DNA from: Lytechinus pictus
Lineage: Eukaryota; Echinodermata; Echinoidea; Temnopleuroida; Toxopneustidae
Length of the DNA: 64,000 nucleotides
Assembly (NCBI RefSeq): GCF_037042905.1
Contig: NC_087247.1
Location: forward strand, 76,864,420-76,928,419
Direction of reading: 5' to 3'
Below are positions 1 through 10,733 of this stretch, piece after piece (the first letter of the stretch is position 1; each line of letters opens with the position of its first letter). The notes below the pieces were generated by a model, which searched no databases, was not told the origin of the DNA, and worked only from the letters and a program-made list of their open reading frames with translations. Made by a program: the position numbers and the translations under genes.

Positions 1-518
1 CATTCAAAAACTCATTAGGCCTGAATATTGCTCAAAAACAATATTAGAATACATGGGCATTAAATATCAGTCAGTACAGTCAATTAAATATCATTATTAA
101 AGTGGATTGATATGTATTTACAAAAAATGAACCTATAGAAACCATGATAAGGGATGCGCATGCCCAATAAAATCTTGAACATGGGAATGCATATAGGCCT
201 TTTTATAATAATGTAAATATTTTCATTCAGAGTGATGTAACAAAATTTCTTACATCTAAAAGACAGGGCACACATTGTACATACAATATCTCACTATCTG
301 AGATCAAAGCCAACATCATGATTCGAGACACCCTCAATCTCAATCCTGACATAATAACAAATAGAGGCCAATGTTCATCACTCGCCAGAATGGAAAGGAT
401 ACTCCAAGTGTCCAAGGTTTACTTAGATGATGTTGTTATGATTATTATCAGCAAGAAATAAATAAACATTGTACAAAGAGGCAGAACCATGGGTACAATT
501 ACTGATCACCGTGATTAC
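1..518. other. Unassigned AT-rich sequence
   Basis: No gene, RNA or repeat that I can recognise. Short open frames on the minus strand (for example 227-415) have no recognisable composition or motif. Confidence 0.5.
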
Positions 519-597
519 TTAACCCTTTGCGTGCGACGGGCTTCCACAGAAGCCCAGCGAGTCGTTCACTTAGCTACGACGGGCTTCTACAGAAGCC
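519..597 (+). repeat. Left TTAA inverted terminus with two hairpin repeats
   Basis: The sequence starts TTAACCCTTTGCGTGCG (519-535). It matches in inverted orientation the end at 12134-12150, with 16 of 17 bases equal. Just inside, two copies of a GGGCTTC-loop-GAAGCC hairpin occur at 538-555 and 581-597. A TTAA target and CCCTTTG-type ends are typical of piggyBac-like elements. No piggyBac transposase is visible in the window, so this may be the end of a non-autonomous or composite element. Confidence 0.5.
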
Positions 598-1061
598 GAG
601 AAATGTTTGGTTTAATTCAATTAAGTTTTTCAGCTTTTTCGTAATTGTTATGTACTAAAACCTCTGCCACTATTTCGTTCATAAACCTATTTCGATAACA
701 GATTGAAAAAAATATACAGCTACGTGGGGAAAAATCCCGAAAATAGGAAATCATTTCAACTTTACACGATTTTGTGACGAGCACGTACGCACGCGCATAA
801 GGCCTGATCACATGATTTGATCCATATTGTTGTTCTGATAGATATACCCTAACATCTTTTCTGCAAGATCGACACGTAATAAGCTACGCGTTTATTCACC
901 ATTTTCGTTTTATTTGTTTAATCAAGAAGATATCACTCTAGATAGAATGATATCTCCTTGGTTTCATCGATCGATTGCATTTTCAGAAAAGCAAAAAGCT
1001 TGTAATGTCTTAGTACTTTGAGCTGATCTCGGTGCACTTTTGAACTTTTTCCCTCCCCATC
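598..1061. other. Unassigned sequence
   Basis: AT-rich with a few CpG-containing patches near 775-800. I see no coding signal and no clear repeat. Confidence 0.4.
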
Positions 1062-1350
1062 ATCCCTCTTCTTCTCATTATTTTTGTCTACTATTCTGAA
1101 AAAAGGAGAAAAGAAAGCAGTTTAGCACACCATTCATCTTCTGCTCTTTTCAAAAGGGGAACGTCCATGTAGTTCATGATATCGGCACTACCCGAACAAA
1201 AGAATGTCTGGGCGGCCACTCAAACGAATTCCTTCCGAAAAGAGCAGGATACAGATGGTCAACGCCCCGAACAAAAGGAAGATTACTGTTTATCGGCAGG
1301 ATGACCCATCGAACGCTTTTCGTACTTAGCAATACAAAAAGCTTTTATGA
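1062..1350 (+). repeat. Dispersed repeat unit A, copy 1
   Basis: Aligns by eye with 4375-4645. Shared blocks include CTGCTCTTTT followed about 90 bases later by AAAAGAGCAG, then GCCAACGCC or GTCAACGCC, AAAAGGAAGATTA and TACAAAAAGCT. The two copies are clearly diverged. In copy 2, unit B follows about 200 bases later; in copy 1, unit B is displaced to about 3290, so roughly 1.9 kb appears to have been inserted after 1350. Confidence 0.6.
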
Positions 1351-1445
1351 ATCCTTTTTTTCGACCAACATACCGTATCTAGTGTAGTAGGTTTCACGGT
1401 ACACCATGTATCTTTCTTGGGCATATGTTGGTCCTGAAAAGGACC

Positions 1446-1499
1446 ACCCAATCTCGACGTTTCGACAAGTGTGTTCTTGTCGTCATCAGGAGAATGAGC
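1446..1499 (-). ncRNA. Hammerhead-ribozyme-like motif in Penelope element tail
   Basis: Read on the minus strand: a stem I strand at 1490-1499, the box CTGATGA (1483-1489), a 6-bp stem II (GACAAG paired with CTTGTC), then GAAAC and GTC (1456-1463), and the other stem I strand at 1446-1455. Stem I can form 9 of 10 pairs counting G-U. This order fits a type I hammerhead with a minimal stem III. One extra C lies between CTGATGA and stem II, so the copy may be degenerate. It lies about 270 bases downstream of a Penelope-like reading frame, and hammerheads are known in the terminal regions of Penelope-like elements. It was not folded by software. Confidence 0.45.
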
Positions 1500-1768
1500 A
1501 AAGTTTGTAAAAGCAGGCCTTATATACTCTGTCGAAGTGCCGTATGCACGGTATCTCGCAGGGTACATGTCTCTGATAGGCTAGATAGGTCACATGACAT
1601 CCACATATGCGGACGTGGGTGACAACACACAAATTGGGCGTGCAAAACCAGCGACGACCGGAAATTGCTGTCAGTTATCATTCCCGCTAGGATTAGCATG
1701 AATGACAAAAGTCACCACTTCCGCCCATACACTGCAGTGCTCACACGTGTGTGGAACGTCCGGGTAGG

Positions 1769-2016
1769 CTAATTAGGCAAATTAGCCTCTTTGTCTAGAA
1801 CGGTAAGCCAGATATTGCTGAGTTGGAGGCCGCTGTCTTGAGGAACAGTGTTATGTTCCTCAATCTCCAACGCTTCTCTGACTCTCCGTTGATACCAGTA
1901 GGGGACACGGGTGACCAGTCTACTCTCATCCCAAATGATCACCGGATTCTTTGGGATGAGAGTAGACTGGTCACCCGTGTCCCCTACTGGTATCAACGGA
2001 GAGTCAGAGAAGCGTT
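1769..2016 (-). pseudogene. Penelope-like element, C-terminal endonuclease fragment
   Basis: The minus-strand frame ending at 1769 contains RLVTRVPYWYQRRVREALEI and, further on, GLQLSNIWLTVLD. The W-x-x-R-x-x-R-E-A pattern, followed by a tail with Asn, Gly and Leu, is typical of the C-terminal end of GIY-YIG endonuclease domains in Penelope-like retroelements. Everything upstream of this end is missing: no reverse transcriptase is present. At about 1935 the frame runs into a perfect inverted duplication of itself, so residues before ESRLV are read from the opposite arm of a palindrome. Truncated and rearranged copies are usual for this class. The family call rests on motif memory only. Confidence 0.6.
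1869..2016. repeat. Perfect palindrome, 67-bp arms
   Basis: The left arm 1869-1935 and the right arm 1950-2016 are exact reverse complements, with a 14-base loop at 1936-1949. Both strands therefore contain the same Penelope C-terminal piece (IPVGDTGDQSTLIP and its mirror). Homology stops abruptly at both outer edges. Confidence 0.95.
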
Positions 2017-3289
2017 AGCATCTAAACCAAAATGTTTGGGAAAAGATGTTATACAGGGACAGCAATGTTTTTTATGGTGCAGGTGTTGAGCTGTGGGACG
2101 GGGATGAAGCGGCTAAAAAAATACAATTTGTTAATTCATGTTATTTTACAGAATGAATTTATAATAGGTTAGGTTTTAGAAGCTCTTCATCTTATTTCCT
2201 TTTCTCACCCAGATGAAAACTTTTGCATTGAAAAGTTGACGGAAACATAATTACTTCAAATGATAAAACCAATAATGAACTAAAAGTTTCCTCGCGCGAA
2301 ATGGATTGATTGATTGATAAAAATTTAACGACACTATCAACACATGCGTGTCATATAAGTGTCGGTCAGTTAATCTGGAAAGGTTACTATAATACAGTAC
2401 AAATTACCCTAATGCAACTTTACAAAGGAACAGGATTATAAATAAGTGATTATCAGTAATAAATTAATACGTTAACTACTTCCCCGGGATAACTTCCCTA
2501 CTCTTTACGAAAAGAGGAGTAGGTTTTTTAACGTGCAAATGGTGTGACTCTCCCTTACACGGGACCGACGGCTTAGAGTCTCCTCCGAAAGACTAGACAA
2601 TTGGAATAAAATACCTTGCCCAAGGGTATACCTGTTGTGATTGGGCGCGAAATGGAGGAAATAGAATGATACAGGATGATAAATTACGCTATAAGGCACC
2701 CCCTATAAAGAAAACACGTTTGTATAGCGTGTCACCCGATAGAATCCTCTCAATCCTACAAACTTTTATTCATGTGTAACCTACACCCCCCCCCCAAAAA
2801 AAAAAAAAAAATGTTGATACAGACCCAAATTTTATTGATTTTCCTACTTTTTTGCCAATTTCTTTCTCATTTTTTTAACTGGCAAATAGCGTGGTAGAAA
2901 AGATTCATAGAGGAAAAAAATTGTTTCCGTGACTGAATGTGGGAGGGAGTGGACCGGCCGAAAAAAAAATCAGAAATTTATATAGACTTCGTATTTTTTG
3001 TACATGTTTGCTGAAAGGGGTGAGGACGGTGATGACTGAAACTTCCTACCAACTCCGCCGCCTCTGTACTATTAGATTGAACGATTAAAACGATAGAGAC
3101 AATAATGAATTCTAACTATTGTGAATGTTTTTTTAATGATATATTATCGGTTGTGAAATGAAGGAGACGACAGAACAAAACGAAAGAACAAATAAAAAAA
3201 AACACTTATGATTGCGGATGCTATAATTTATTCAAGAAAAAATACTTTCTTTTACTTTCAGTAATTGCTTTGCTCTTTTTGAGGGAATA
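2017..3289. other. Unassigned AT-rich sequence with homopolymers
   Basis: No recognisable gene. It contains a C run followed by an A run near 2789-2811 and several T-rich stretches. It probably belongs to the material inserted between repeat units A and B of copy 1. Confidence 0.4.
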
Positions 3290-3600
3290 GTAAGATAAAG
3301 AAACGTAGAAAGTGACAAGAAGAGAGTTGGGAGGTATGATTTCAGACTTACAATTTTAGTCACTTTTATTCGTTTAACTCTTTGAAATAATTTCAGGATA
3401 TTACAAATCGAATACCGATGCGCAAACTTCAGGAACAAAATTATTTTATTACTATAATGTCTGCGTGGGAAATCAAATTAAATGAAACATATAATTTATG
3501 AAAAAATCTAAAAAAGAAAATTACTTTTAGTGAAAGATTGAGGCCTCTGTCTTGCCATAACCCTAAGCCCCAGGTTCACAAAAAAATAGTTTAGTCGTGC
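3290..3600 (+). repeat. Dispersed repeat unit B, copy 1
   Basis: Aligns by eye with 4850-5110. Both carry GTTGGGAGGTATGATTTCAG, then ACTCTTTGAAAT or GCTCTTTGAAAT, a shared ATCGAA stretch, CAACAAAATTATT or a variant, and TAGTGAAA-ATTGAGGCC. The two copies are diverged. Confidence 0.6.
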
Positions 3601-4374
3601 ATTTTTATACGATGATGATGATGATCATCATCATATTGTCTTTTGCGAAAGACATCTACCCACGTTATCAATATAGAAAATGGAAGATGATATAGAATTT
3701 ATTGTGAAATGACAGTTACAATAGTAATTTTAGAAGGATTTTCGGGACATTATTTGAGAAACGGGGAAAAAACCCCAAAATTTTTGACATGATGACCACG
3801 ATGCAATAGGACGAGAGGCCCACAAATGCAACCATCTCCGATCAATACAAGTTGGCAAAAACGAGGCATTCTCTCGGAACGGTTACCGATGAAAAGAGAG
3901 GGGGGGGAGATGTTAGATGTAATATAAAATGACAGGTACTGAGAAGAAAAAATCAGAAAGAAAGGATTGAGGGGGGGGGGGGGGTGGGGGCGGGTATATA
4001 CCTCGTAATCCAAATCGGGAAGAAAGAAGACGATACAGATATAATTCAAATGAGAAGAACTCAGAGAAAAAAGGTGTAGAAGGGAGGGGATATAGAAAGA
4101 CGATAGATATAAGGGAATGAAAGCAGTAGATAATACATTCAGTTACAGGTTAGAAACCAGAGAAAGGGAAAACGAGGAAATCCCTAATTGGTACCGTTTT
4201 ATAAATACATTATACATGCACATGTTATATTGAAAAATGCGCAATAATTTAAACAAATTTACCATCAGCCAGTCAAATAGAATGATATAGCTTTCAAGTG
4301 TTATTGAAAATTTGTAAACAAATTTTATATAAAACGGGCCACTGGAAAACTTTTGAACCCCCCCCCCTTTCTCT
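3601..4374. other. Low-complexity stretch with GAT palindrome and G run
   Basis: A GATGATGATG/CATCATCATC palindrome lies at about 3611-3634 and a long G-rich run at about 3970-3992. The minus-strand open frame across the G run is proline-rich by composition only. Confidence 0.5.
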
Positions 4375-5110
4375 CGTTCTCTCATCCGATATTGCTCTTA
4401 TTTTTGTCTTCTATTTCAAAGGAAACAAACAGAAAATAAAGGAATTAAGAACACCGTTTATCCTCTGCTCTTTTAAAAATGAACAAAAGAAAGTCATGGC
4501 GGACGCTCAAACAAATTCCTTATAAAAAAAGAGCAGGGGACTAATAGCCAACGCCCTGAATAAAAGGAAGATTAGTGTATTTCGTCAGGATGACCTAGTA
4601 AATGCTTCTCGTATTTAGCGATACAAAAAGCTCTTAGGAATACTGCTTTTCATATTACGACAGTAACAATAAAAAAAGTAAATGTTTACTTATTTAAAAC
4701 ATGCAGGCGCTTAACCCTAAATCTCCCGGGGTATTTTGATTCAAATAAAACACTTAGATGCTAAAATTTCAATAGATAAAAATAATTTACTTTTTCTCTC
4801 ATTGTGACGAACAGTAATCGGTAGCATGGTTATTTTGGAGGGAAAAGGGAGATAGAAAAATGAAACATAGAACGAGACGAGGAGAGCGTTGGGAGGTATG
4901 ATTTCAGATTTGAGTCACATTTACCCCCTTCGCTCTTTGAAATTGCAACAGGAAAACAAATCGAACACTGGTATGCAATCTTCAGCAACAAAATTATTTT
5001 TTATTACAAACTGTAATTTAAGAAAAGAAGAAACCAAAGGCGATTTTTAGTGAAACATTGAGGCCACCGTCTTGAAGCCCAGAAGCCAAAAATCAAAAAA
5101 TAGTTTCGGA
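4375..5110 (+). repeat. Dispersed repeat units A and B, copy 2
   Basis: Unit A occupies about 4375-4645 and unit B about 4850-5110, about 200 bases apart. This is the compact arrangement of the unit whose first copy is split between 1062-1350 and 3290-3600. I do not recognise the family. Confidence 0.55.
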
Positions 5111-5828
5111 CTTTCGTTGCGCAGCATCATCATCGTACTTGCAAGGGAATATATTCACCCTTTTTTATTCATTCTGGAAAATAAAGGTATTTGGTATGCT
5201 GTGATTTCACCCAAAACGGATTATCGTCGTAATTATGGCGCATTCTCCACAAAAGTGCACCAACAGGATTGGACAAACTTTCAAATTTCGACATAAGAAA
5301 ATTAATTAAACTCATTTGAATTCAGAAACTTTAATACTTCGAGAACACATAACAACAAACGGGTGATTTTTGACCCCAACATATTTTTCAAGAAATAGCA
5401 TTGAACTTGAACACCTTTTTACATAGTTTTTACCACCCGTCAGATACGTTACCATTAGGCCTTAGACAAGAAAATCGCTAGGGATGTATCATTTGTGGAC
5501 CAATAGTATCAGTAAATATTTCAAAGTAAACGTAACTAATATACAAACATGATTAAAAAGTAATTCTTGAAATTTGATTGGTCGAGATGTATCAAAATGA
5601 TAGATGTTTGAAGTCTGTAAGTCAAAATCAGCGCGAAAAAATAGTATATTTTCAGATAAAATACATAACCTAAATTGCAATTCATATATCTAATACAATT
5701 TGATCTTATATTGCTTTGAAACATTAATAAAAATCATACATAAATACTGAAATTATTAAAGATATTTCATTGTAAGCACACTTTACAGCAGATTTCATAC
5801 ATTCTGAATTACAAGAAAAGAGAAAATT

Positions 5829-6912
5829 GGTAACGTATCTGACATACTTCCACAAAATTTCGTTTACTGTGGTTTATATCTCAAGATAACGATAAACTCA
5901 ATCGTGCAATATATTTTACATCCAAACGAATTATTTTTATTTATTTATTTATTTATTTGGTATTATTATGAAATACGAACATTCAGATTTATAATCCCGA
6001 TTAAACACTGCTCAGTAATGCAAAGTCATGTATTCATCTATAGCATACGTGCATACAAATAAACAAAATTTACGCAATAACATAATTATGTTCTGTTTGA
6101 AATGTATGACCTAAACTTTTGATTTAAAGTGCACGATGTAGTCCATTTCCATCTATAAACTCATTGATAAGATATCTAACATTATTAAGATGGAACAATA
6201 TCATCAAATGTATTACCTGCAAGTGCAAGGCAAATATATAACTGTAATATGTCAATATGGTAACGTATCTTACAGACATCTATACTACAAAATGTTGTTA
6301 CTGTGACTTATAATAGTAACATGCAGAAACTCACTCTTGCATTTTGTCTTTCATCAAAATGTTATATCCACCTCGAACATAATTATTATTTAGGATAATC
6401 ACCTTGACATAGTTCAGTAAATAAAATTATGCATCAATAAACAAACACAGACAAAATTAACCCAAGACATAATTAAAATACTGTTTCAAATATATGACCA
6501 AAGCTTTTGATTTCTAATGTGTACAGTCTATTATGTAGCTTTGTTAACTTTTAATGAAATATGTAACATCATGCAGTTTGGAAAAACATGATAAATTTGA
6601 TTACATCCGAGTGTTTAGACAAATATATAACTGCAACGTAGTGTAACGTATTTGACTGTTGATAATGTAAACTTATAAGTATACAACGTTATTTCACTTG
6701 GGCTATACTTGGTGTTTCGGCTCTGCTCCTAAAAAAAAGAACCTTCTTAAATTGTATGAAAGATCTCATTCTTAACAATTAATCACGCTGAATAGTATAA
6801 AAAGATTTGTATAAGTTAATGTATTTCCACATGTTCTGTCATAAAATTTGTTTTTAAAATTTAAAAAGAGCCAAGGAGGTATACGGTAGATAATGGTGGT
6901 AACGTAGCAGAC
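5829..6912 (+). promoter_or_regulatory. Left cluster of the GGTAACGTATCTGAC motif
   Basis: Four plus-oriented copies at 5829-5843, 6259-6273, 6642-6656 and 6898-6912, plus an opposing copy at 5439-5453. All keep the core TAACGTA. In an AT-rich, CpG-poor background, repeated conservation of this CpG-containing core suggests protein-binding sites; that is inference. Confidence 0.65.
5932..5960. repeat. TTTA microsatellite
   Basis: About six tandem TTTA units inside the AT-rich flank. Confidence 0.85.
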
Positions 6913-7761
6913 ACAACTCTCAAGTAATTAAAATGTCTTTGTAGCACATCTGATTCATCATCCACTCAAATATTTCGGTATATTAAAGCTTACACTATGT
7001 TGACGGATTCTACTTTTTCATATTTTTTGTACATTCAGAGAGAGAGCCAAGACAAAACAATTAGACTACGGAATCGAAATATTCTCCTTCCACGTATCAG
7101 TTGACAATAAGTGTAACATTATGTTGCCGCTTGTACGTAATGTGGCAAGTATTAAAGCGAAAATCCGGGTAAAAAAATATTAGCATGATTTAAGAAGGAA
7201 GGAAAATACATACCGGATAACAACGGACAACTAGTAAGGAAATATTATAATTCAAAATTTCACATTTTCAGAAAACATATTCTAATGAGCAAGTTGTTAA
7301 TGTCATCCCCTCATAATTTGTCACGTTGTAATGACATTTTGGATAGTTTTGGCCAGCATAGAGGCAACCATACCCCTTCAAGATATGTCAGAACAAATAT
7401 TTCAGAACAAATAGCATCTCTCATTCATTTTGTATTAATTTGGGGTTAGTTGAATAGGAAAACTTTACTGTATCATACTTGATAAATGGATTTATTAAAA
7501 GGATTTCTGTAAATTAAAAGTGGAGAAAAATTGTAAGGGAATTACATCATTAACTTGCTCATAAAAAAAGAAATGTTTTCCAGAAAAAAATTAATAACGT
7601 CATTATTTTCCTTTTTATTAAAATATGCCATTTTCATCATTCTTGCATTACAGGGAAATGATTCCTTTTCTTCGTAAATTGTTGGGAGGATATGGAAAGT
7701 GCATAAATACAAGTAATGCTGTCCAAGTATTTGTCACCTGCAAATTCTAATATTGATCCTT

Positions 7762-10359
7762 TTACTTAATTTGTGCTTCTTTATATTTTTTGGCCAAATC
7801 TTCGATTAGTGTGAACTGTTCGATGGTTAACTCAAATTTTCTCTCTGACTTTCCAAGCCCTGTTGGCTGAGCTGTTGTGGTGAGTATATCATCGAATGGA
7901 ATCCAGATTTTATCTGCTGGATCTGGCCACTTAAAGGTCATGAGGGTTGAGACCTTCTTTGATGTCACGCGAGTCATGAATGTTATCTTGGCATCACGGT
8001 CTTCGAGGTCCACTTCTAAGACTTTTCCCAAGTACCACTGACCCGAGTATACGGCAGCCACATACTCATCAACAGCTGGTAGAACTGGTGTATGATTAAC
8101 CTCTACAGCCTCAACTGTCTGCGCGGCTTCAACGGTCTTCACAGCCTCAACTGACTCCGTGGCTTCAACAGTCTTCACGGCCTCAACTGTCTCCGCGGCT
8201 TCAACGGTCTTCACGGCCTCAACTGTCTCCACGGCCTTCACAACCGCTTTTACGACTTCAGCATCACTGGGTTTTGCTCGTTTAGGCTTTAGTGTTCTAA
8301 TCATCCATCCGTCACACCTATCTTGTCCCTTTACGCAGTTCTCGCAGTAGCAAGAAGTGTGTCTCACAAGCATCTTTGTTTGACTTGTTGGATGCACAGA
8401 ATGAATTTTCATTGTTCCAGGAATAGGTTGGCAATCAGTGGAAGAGAGCTGCTCTGTCGCTCTGTCGTAGTCCACCTTTGAGTACATAACGTACGTGATT
8501 TCTTTCTCATGAGAAGACGCCCACGCGAAGAAATCAGTAGCATCTTGTATGACAGCCTTGCCTTGCTTCACAGCATCAGAAGCTTGTCTCTTTGCTGTCC
8601 CGCCAATGCCATCGCAAACACTTTTGCCATGACCACACTCGAAGTAGTCCCAGCTCGCTTTTACACCAAATAAGTCGTTGTGTTGGCAGAGAGTACTGAA
8701 GATAAACCGATTCCGATACTGTGAGGATGGACTATCGGTCCAGTAGTGGATCTTTCGCAAATCAGGAATGTGCGTCTTGAGGATTGGGACAAGTTTGTTG
8801 AGAATAGCCATCACCGCCTTCGAATTGTGATCACCAAGATCCGAAACAAACACAATGCTTTTGTGTTGCAGTTTCCCATCTTCATCTCTGTAGTATGTCA
8901 CAGTTGGATGTAGTGTTGTACTCGTTGAATTCCAGTATGCACTCTGTATCTCTTGGGCACTCTGACACACAAAATTCTCGGCAAAATCCATTTGGACTAT
9001 TGCTTCGCTTTGTGGCAACCTATCCTTTAGCTCGAGAATGGCCTTGTATTGGGCTCGCACCCTGCCAACGTGCTCAAGAAATGAGATGTATTCATTTTGC
9101 ATTAGTGTGATGAAATCAGCACGGCTTTTCTTTACGTTGTCGATTCTCATTTTCTTCATTCCGTTGACTTCAACCTTCATCCATGCCTCAAAATCTACCT
9201 CTTCAGTATCTACTTGAGAGAGAAGTTGTTTCATTTCATCAGCGTTGACAATCTTGGCAGCTGTCTCAGGATTCAACGAAATATCTAAACCCAAATTACG
9301 CAAGGCCTTGAGTTTAAAAGCCATGTTCTGATGGCTTGTGCACAGACACGTCGCTCTGGAAAGAAGAGATGTAAGTTTAACATGTGACGGTCTGAGCTTA
9401 CAAAACTTTGAAAGTGAAACTTGAACATCGGGATTGTCGGAACAAAACTTTGCATGCGTATTTTGGAGGTAATCAGTTAGCACCCGATTCTGAAGCTTCT
9501 GAGATCCGGCCTTGGTTGCATCTCGCTTCCCTGGCATGCAGCGACTTACGTCGTCTCTTTCATAGAAAGAGATGATCCTTTTCTGAAGCTCAGATATCTG
9601 TCTTGATCGCAGATACCAAGTCTTGACATGGGCTCTTCGGTCGATTCCAGTTTGCCGGTTCATAAGTCTAGCACATTTATATTTCTTGATAACTTTACCG
9701 GATACAGTTACCCTCAAACTCTGTTTCTGTTGGGCAGAACCATGTTTTCGCTTCACTGATATATGATGCGTCAGGACATTGGCAAAAAGCAACTTCTTAT
9801 GCACTGATGGCGGCAAATCCTGCAGATCGAGACCTGCTTCTTGTAGTTCAGCCGACGTCTTACTTTTGGGGGTCATATCTGCTGACAAACGACGAGGAGA
9901 CGATCTCTTGCGCTTCTTATCAAGCCTCTGGATTCGCTTCTGTACTTTTTTCACTTCTTTATTTAGCTTTTTGTTTTTGGTTTCGAGCTCTTTGATCTTG
10001 TTGTTGGCACTTCTCAGAGCTTTTGACCTCTTTCGTGCTGTGTTTTTTTTAGGAAAGGAAAACTGAACTAGCAGTGGCGACGTCGAACGCGAATTTCGTC
10101 TTTCGGCAAGAACGGCGGGTTTGGAAGACGGAGATGTCCCATTTCCCGGCGGTTGTTCATTATCCTTTTTCCTCTGTCTGAATTTGCGTTGGTACATTCG
10201 ATTCTTCTTCCGGATTTTTTTCAGAGCCGACGTCTTTTGGTCAGAAACAGGAACGCGATAATTGATTTGTCTTTTCCGCTCCTTCGCTAGAAACATGGGG
10301 TCACTATTTTTCTTTCTCTCTCTGTAGGCCTTCTGGATCTCAGCACGTGTTTTACCCAT
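7762..10359 (-). CDS. Uncharacterised transposase-like protein, 865 aa
   Basis: A single uninterrupted coding exon that starts GKTRAEIQKAYRERKK. Residues 1-65 are very basic with repeated Y-R-x-R motifs, and 108-153 form a Lys/Glu-rich coiled coil. A central region of about 450-600 has the layout of an RNase H-like integrase core: D458 in VQMDFAENF, D542 in HYWTDSPSSQYRNR, then E574 and D583 in YFECGHGKSVCDGIGG. Cys cluster 670-682 (CYCENC...C) could bind zinc. Residues 700-752 are a VEA-type repeat. Residues 762-826 (VDEYVAAVY...WYLGKV...W) look like a small Tudor- or chromo-like beta barrel. Similar uncharacterised proteins occur widely in cnidarians and echinoderms, as far as I recall; I cannot assign a named superfamily. 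The open frame and the flanking repeated motifs favour a recent autonomous element. A domesticated gene is the alternative. Confidence 0.8.
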   Translation of the reverse strand: MGKTRAEIQKAYRERKKNSDPMFLAKERKRQINYRVPVSDQKTSALKKIRKKNRMYQRKFRQRKKDNEQPPGNGTSPSSKPAVLAERRNSRSTSPLLVQFSFPKKNTARKRSKALRSANNKIKELETKNKKLNKEVKKVQKRIQRLDKKRKRSSPRRLSADMTPKSKTSAELQEAGLDLQDLPPSVHKKLLFANVLTHHISVKRKHGSAQQKQSLRVTVSGKVIKKYKCARLMNRQTGIDRRAHVKTWYLRSRQISELQKRIISFYERDDVSRCMPGKRDATKAGSQKLQNRVLTDYLQNTHAKFCSDNPDVQVSLSKFCKLRPSHVKLTSLLSRATCLCTSHQNMAFKLKALRNLGLDISLNPETAAKIVNADEMKQLLSQVDTEEVDFEAWMKVEVNGMKKMRIDNVKKSRADFITLMQNEYISFLEHVGRVRAQYKAILELKDRLPQSEAIVQMDFAENFVCQSAQEIQSAYWNSTSTTLHPTVTYYRDEDGKLQHKSIVFVSDLGDHNSKAVMAILNKLVPILKTHIPDLRKIHYWTDSPSSQYRNRFIFSTLCQHNDLFGVKASWDYFECGHGKSVCDGIGGTAKRQASDAVKQGKAVIQDATDFFAWASSHEKEITYVMYSKVDYDRATEQLSSTDCQPIPGTMKIHSVHPTSQTKMLVRHTSCYCENCVKGQDRCDGWMIRTLKPKRAKPSDAEVVKAVVKAVETVEAVKTVEAAETVEAVKTVEATESVEAVKTVEAAQTVEAVEVNHTPVLPAVDEYVAAVYSGQWYLGKVLEVDLEDRDAKITFMTRVTSKKVSTLMTFKWPDPADKIWIPFDDILTTTAQPTGLGKSERKFELTIEQFTLIEDLAKKYKEAQIK
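8100..8262 (-). repeat. In-frame repeat coding for VEAVKTVEA units
   Basis: An imperfect 18-bp unit with a 36-bp higher period, within the transposase-like gene. It encodes alternating TVEAVK and TVEAAE blocks (residues about 700-752), an acidic Ala/Val-rich linker ahead of the C-terminal module. Its length probably varies between copies. Confidence 0.8.
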
Positions 10360-10370
10360 GTCTTTTTTTT

Positions 10371-10733
10371 CTATGAAATAAACGAGAGACAGACAGAGAG
10401 GAAAAATATCAGCATGGGAGTTTTATATGCACATTATTTAATAATTAATAACAAATAAATATAAAATATTGAGTCGTCGTGTATGTAAAAACATGACATT
10501 AATATCTAATAAGATACGTTACCAGTCGGGTAAGATACGTTACCGTGCCTATCTGGTAACATTCTAATGTTCATGCGAGCTATCACACACACTAAACAAT
10601 CGCATGCATTCGTGTTAGATGTCTTAAGCCTATAACTGTTCCATCAACTTCAAATAACTCTCAAATGTATCATAGTACTCAAACAGATAAATGAACTATA
10701 TTCTGTCAATATTCAAAAAATGTAAATTCTTAC
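10371..10733 (-). other. Predicted 5' UTR intron of the transposase-like gene
   Basis: On the minus strand the donor is CG|GTAAGA (at 10733). The acceptor follows a long pyrimidine tract and ends TTTCATAG (10371-10378), 11 bases before the ATG at 10359. The 363-base intron contains two copies of the 15-bp motif (10509-10523 and 10530-10544). The 5' exon would extend upward from 10734 into the GC-richer stretch at about 10740-10920. Seen in sequence only, with no transcript evidence. Confidence 0.45.

Noticed and set aside
1823..2089. Plus-strand frame with the same peptide as the minus-strand Penelope end
   Set aside because: A mirror image created by the palindrome; the continuation after 2016 has no Penelope similarity.
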